From positions 1 to 64,000 of the forward strand of contig JBAQTC010000011.1 of assembly GCA_049296795.1 (NCBI GenBank): 64,000 nt of DNA, read 5' to 3'. The translations under genes were made by a program, and so were the position numbers. This DNA is from CAXNKH01 sp049296795. Lineage in GTDB: Bacteria > Pseudomonadota > Gammaproteobacteria > Burkholderiales > Burkholderiaceae_C. Shown here in pieces: positions 63,142 through 64,000 of the stretch. Numbering within the stretch: the stretch's first letter is position 1; each line of letters opens with the position of its first letter. Under the pieces are notes generated by a model. The model saw only the letters and a program-made list of their open reading frames with translations. It was not told the DNA's origin and searched no databases.

Positions 63142-64000
63142 TCACTGAGCTGGATCGCGCAGTTCCCAGCGCAGACCATCAATTTCGCGCAGCAATTCAC
63201 GCGATAGCGTCGTGCCCCAGGCGTTGAGGTCTTCATCGAGCTGGGCCACAGTAGTCACTCCGATGATGGTGCTGGCAACTTGCCATTTGGTGTAACAAAA
63301 GGCCAGTGCCATCTGAACCGGCGTCAAGCCATGGTCACGTGCCAATGCGTTGTAACGCCGTGCGGCCTCTAAAGACTCGGGCCGACCCCAACGCTGCTTT
63401 TGCATCGACTCGAACTTGGCGATTCGACCCTCTTTGGGCGCGTTCGGTCCGGTGACGCCGCCGAGATCGTATTTTCCCGTGAGCAAGCCGAAACCCAGCG
63501 GCGAATATGCCAGCAAAGAAACGCCGAGCCGGTACAAGCTCTCATCGAGCCCGTTATCCACCGTGCGATTAATCAAGCAGTAAGGGTTCTGTACGGTGGC
63601 CACCCGCGGCAAACCATGCTGCTCAGCCAAGCGAACAAATTCATGCACCCCATAAGGCGTCTCATTTGACAAGCCGATGGCCCTGACCTTGCCCGCCTTG
63701 ACCAGACGACCCAAAGCCTGCAGTTGATCGTGAATCGAGGTCGCCACGGTATCTTTGCTTGGATCGAAATAAACGCCACCAAAAGCTGGCACATGACGGA
63801 CAGGCCAGTGAATTTGATAGAGATCGATCACATCAGTTTGCAAACGTTTAAGACTCGCATCGCAAGCGGCGACGATGTCGCTGGCGGTCAAATCTAGCGA
63901 GCCGCCACGGATCCACTCCATGCCACGCGCAGGACCAGCCACTTTGCTGGCCAACACCAGCTTATTGCGTACCCCAGGATTTTTAGCAAACCAGGTGCCC
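63142..64000 (-). CDS. Aldo/keto reductase (5' end beyond the window)
   Basis: At least 286 residues of an NADPH-dependent aldo/keto reductase are present. They include [19 protein letters not shown] with the family HxH-like core region, [41 protein letters not shown], and the C-terminal cofactor loop ([19 protein letters not shown]). The frame stays open to base 64000 ([23 protein letters not shown]), so the start lies outside. Its stop at 63142 is close to plsY. Confidence 0.92.
   Translation of the reverse strand, partial: GTWFAKNPGVRNKLVLASKVAGPARGMEWIRGGSLDLTASDIVAACDASLKRLQTDVIDLYQIHWPVRHVPAFGGVYFDPSKDTVATSIHDQLQALGRLVKAGKVRAIGLSNETPYGVHEFVRLAEQHGLPRVATVQNPYCLINRTVDNGLDESLYRLGVSLLAYSPLGFGLLTGKYDLGGVTGPNAPKEGRIAKFESMQKQRWGRPESLEAARRYNALARDHGLTPVQMALAFCYTKWQVASTIIGVTTVAQLDEDLNAWGTTLSRELLREIDGLRWELRDPAQ

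Overview
The window reads as a chromosomal segment of a Burkholderiales betaproteobacterium, most likely Comamonadaceae (Rhodoferax/Polaromonas-like). This rests on the gene order folC-SPOR-cvpA-purF-metZ-gltX and pcm-rhodanese-tolC-waaA, and on four orphan Bug/TctC solute receptors. Gene identities come from reading the translated sequence; no database search was possible.

Layout. 1-140: right end of a probable IS21-family element. 184-4482: small catabolic module (tautomerase/SnoaL-like fusion; two polysaccharide-deacetylase/allantoinase-type hydrolases; a cysteine amidohydrolase; a Bug receptor) with a palindromic operator. 4765-11480: RND efflux adaptor and pump, pcm, a rhodanese and a TolC-family channel. 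11502-15183: waaA, waaC and a phosphohexomutase joined by TTGA stop/start overlaps. 15305-18851: ogt, a DMT exporter, an acyl-CoA dehydrogenase remnant and a PhoX phosphatase. 18871-26767: a ThDP enzyme, a gluconolactonase fragment, a quinone reductase and a complete livKGFHM importer.

27174-38742 is the main accessory region. A nine-gene operon on the minus strand encodes a GatC-like small protein, amidase, CoA-transferase, enoyl-CoA hydratase, an SsuABC-type importer, a deacetylase-family hydrolase and an atypical SDR. A divergent GntR regulator lies upstream. Beyond it is a unit of FAD monooxygenase, Bug receptor and maleate-isomerase-like protein. I infer uptake and hydrolytic opening of a cyclic amide or imide, amide hydrolysis, then CoA activation and beta-oxidation-like steps; the substrate is unknown.

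38851-45614: two cupins, a Bug receptor and an operon pairing a molybdenum hydroxylase (IorA/IorB) with soxXYZA. In it iorA is broken by an in-frame TAG and SoxY lacks the usual GGCGG tail. 45831-49451: ThDP enzyme, Bug receptor and VOC protein, ending at a rho-independent terminator. 49659-51395: a lipoprotein SGNH hydrolase, an integrase remnant and tRNA-Ala, tRNA-Glu and tRNA-Asp. 51461-63121 is housekeeping: gltX, metZ, purF, cvpA, a SPOR protein, folC, a YffB-like protein, ppnP, argG, murB, yajQ and plsY. A 575-base non-coding stretch with an imperfect direct repeat interrupts it. An aldo/keto reductase runs off the right edge.

Gene remnants (acyl-CoA dehydrogenase, RraA, SMP-30, integrase, iorA) cluster in the accessory parts and point to repeated gain and loss of catabolic genes.
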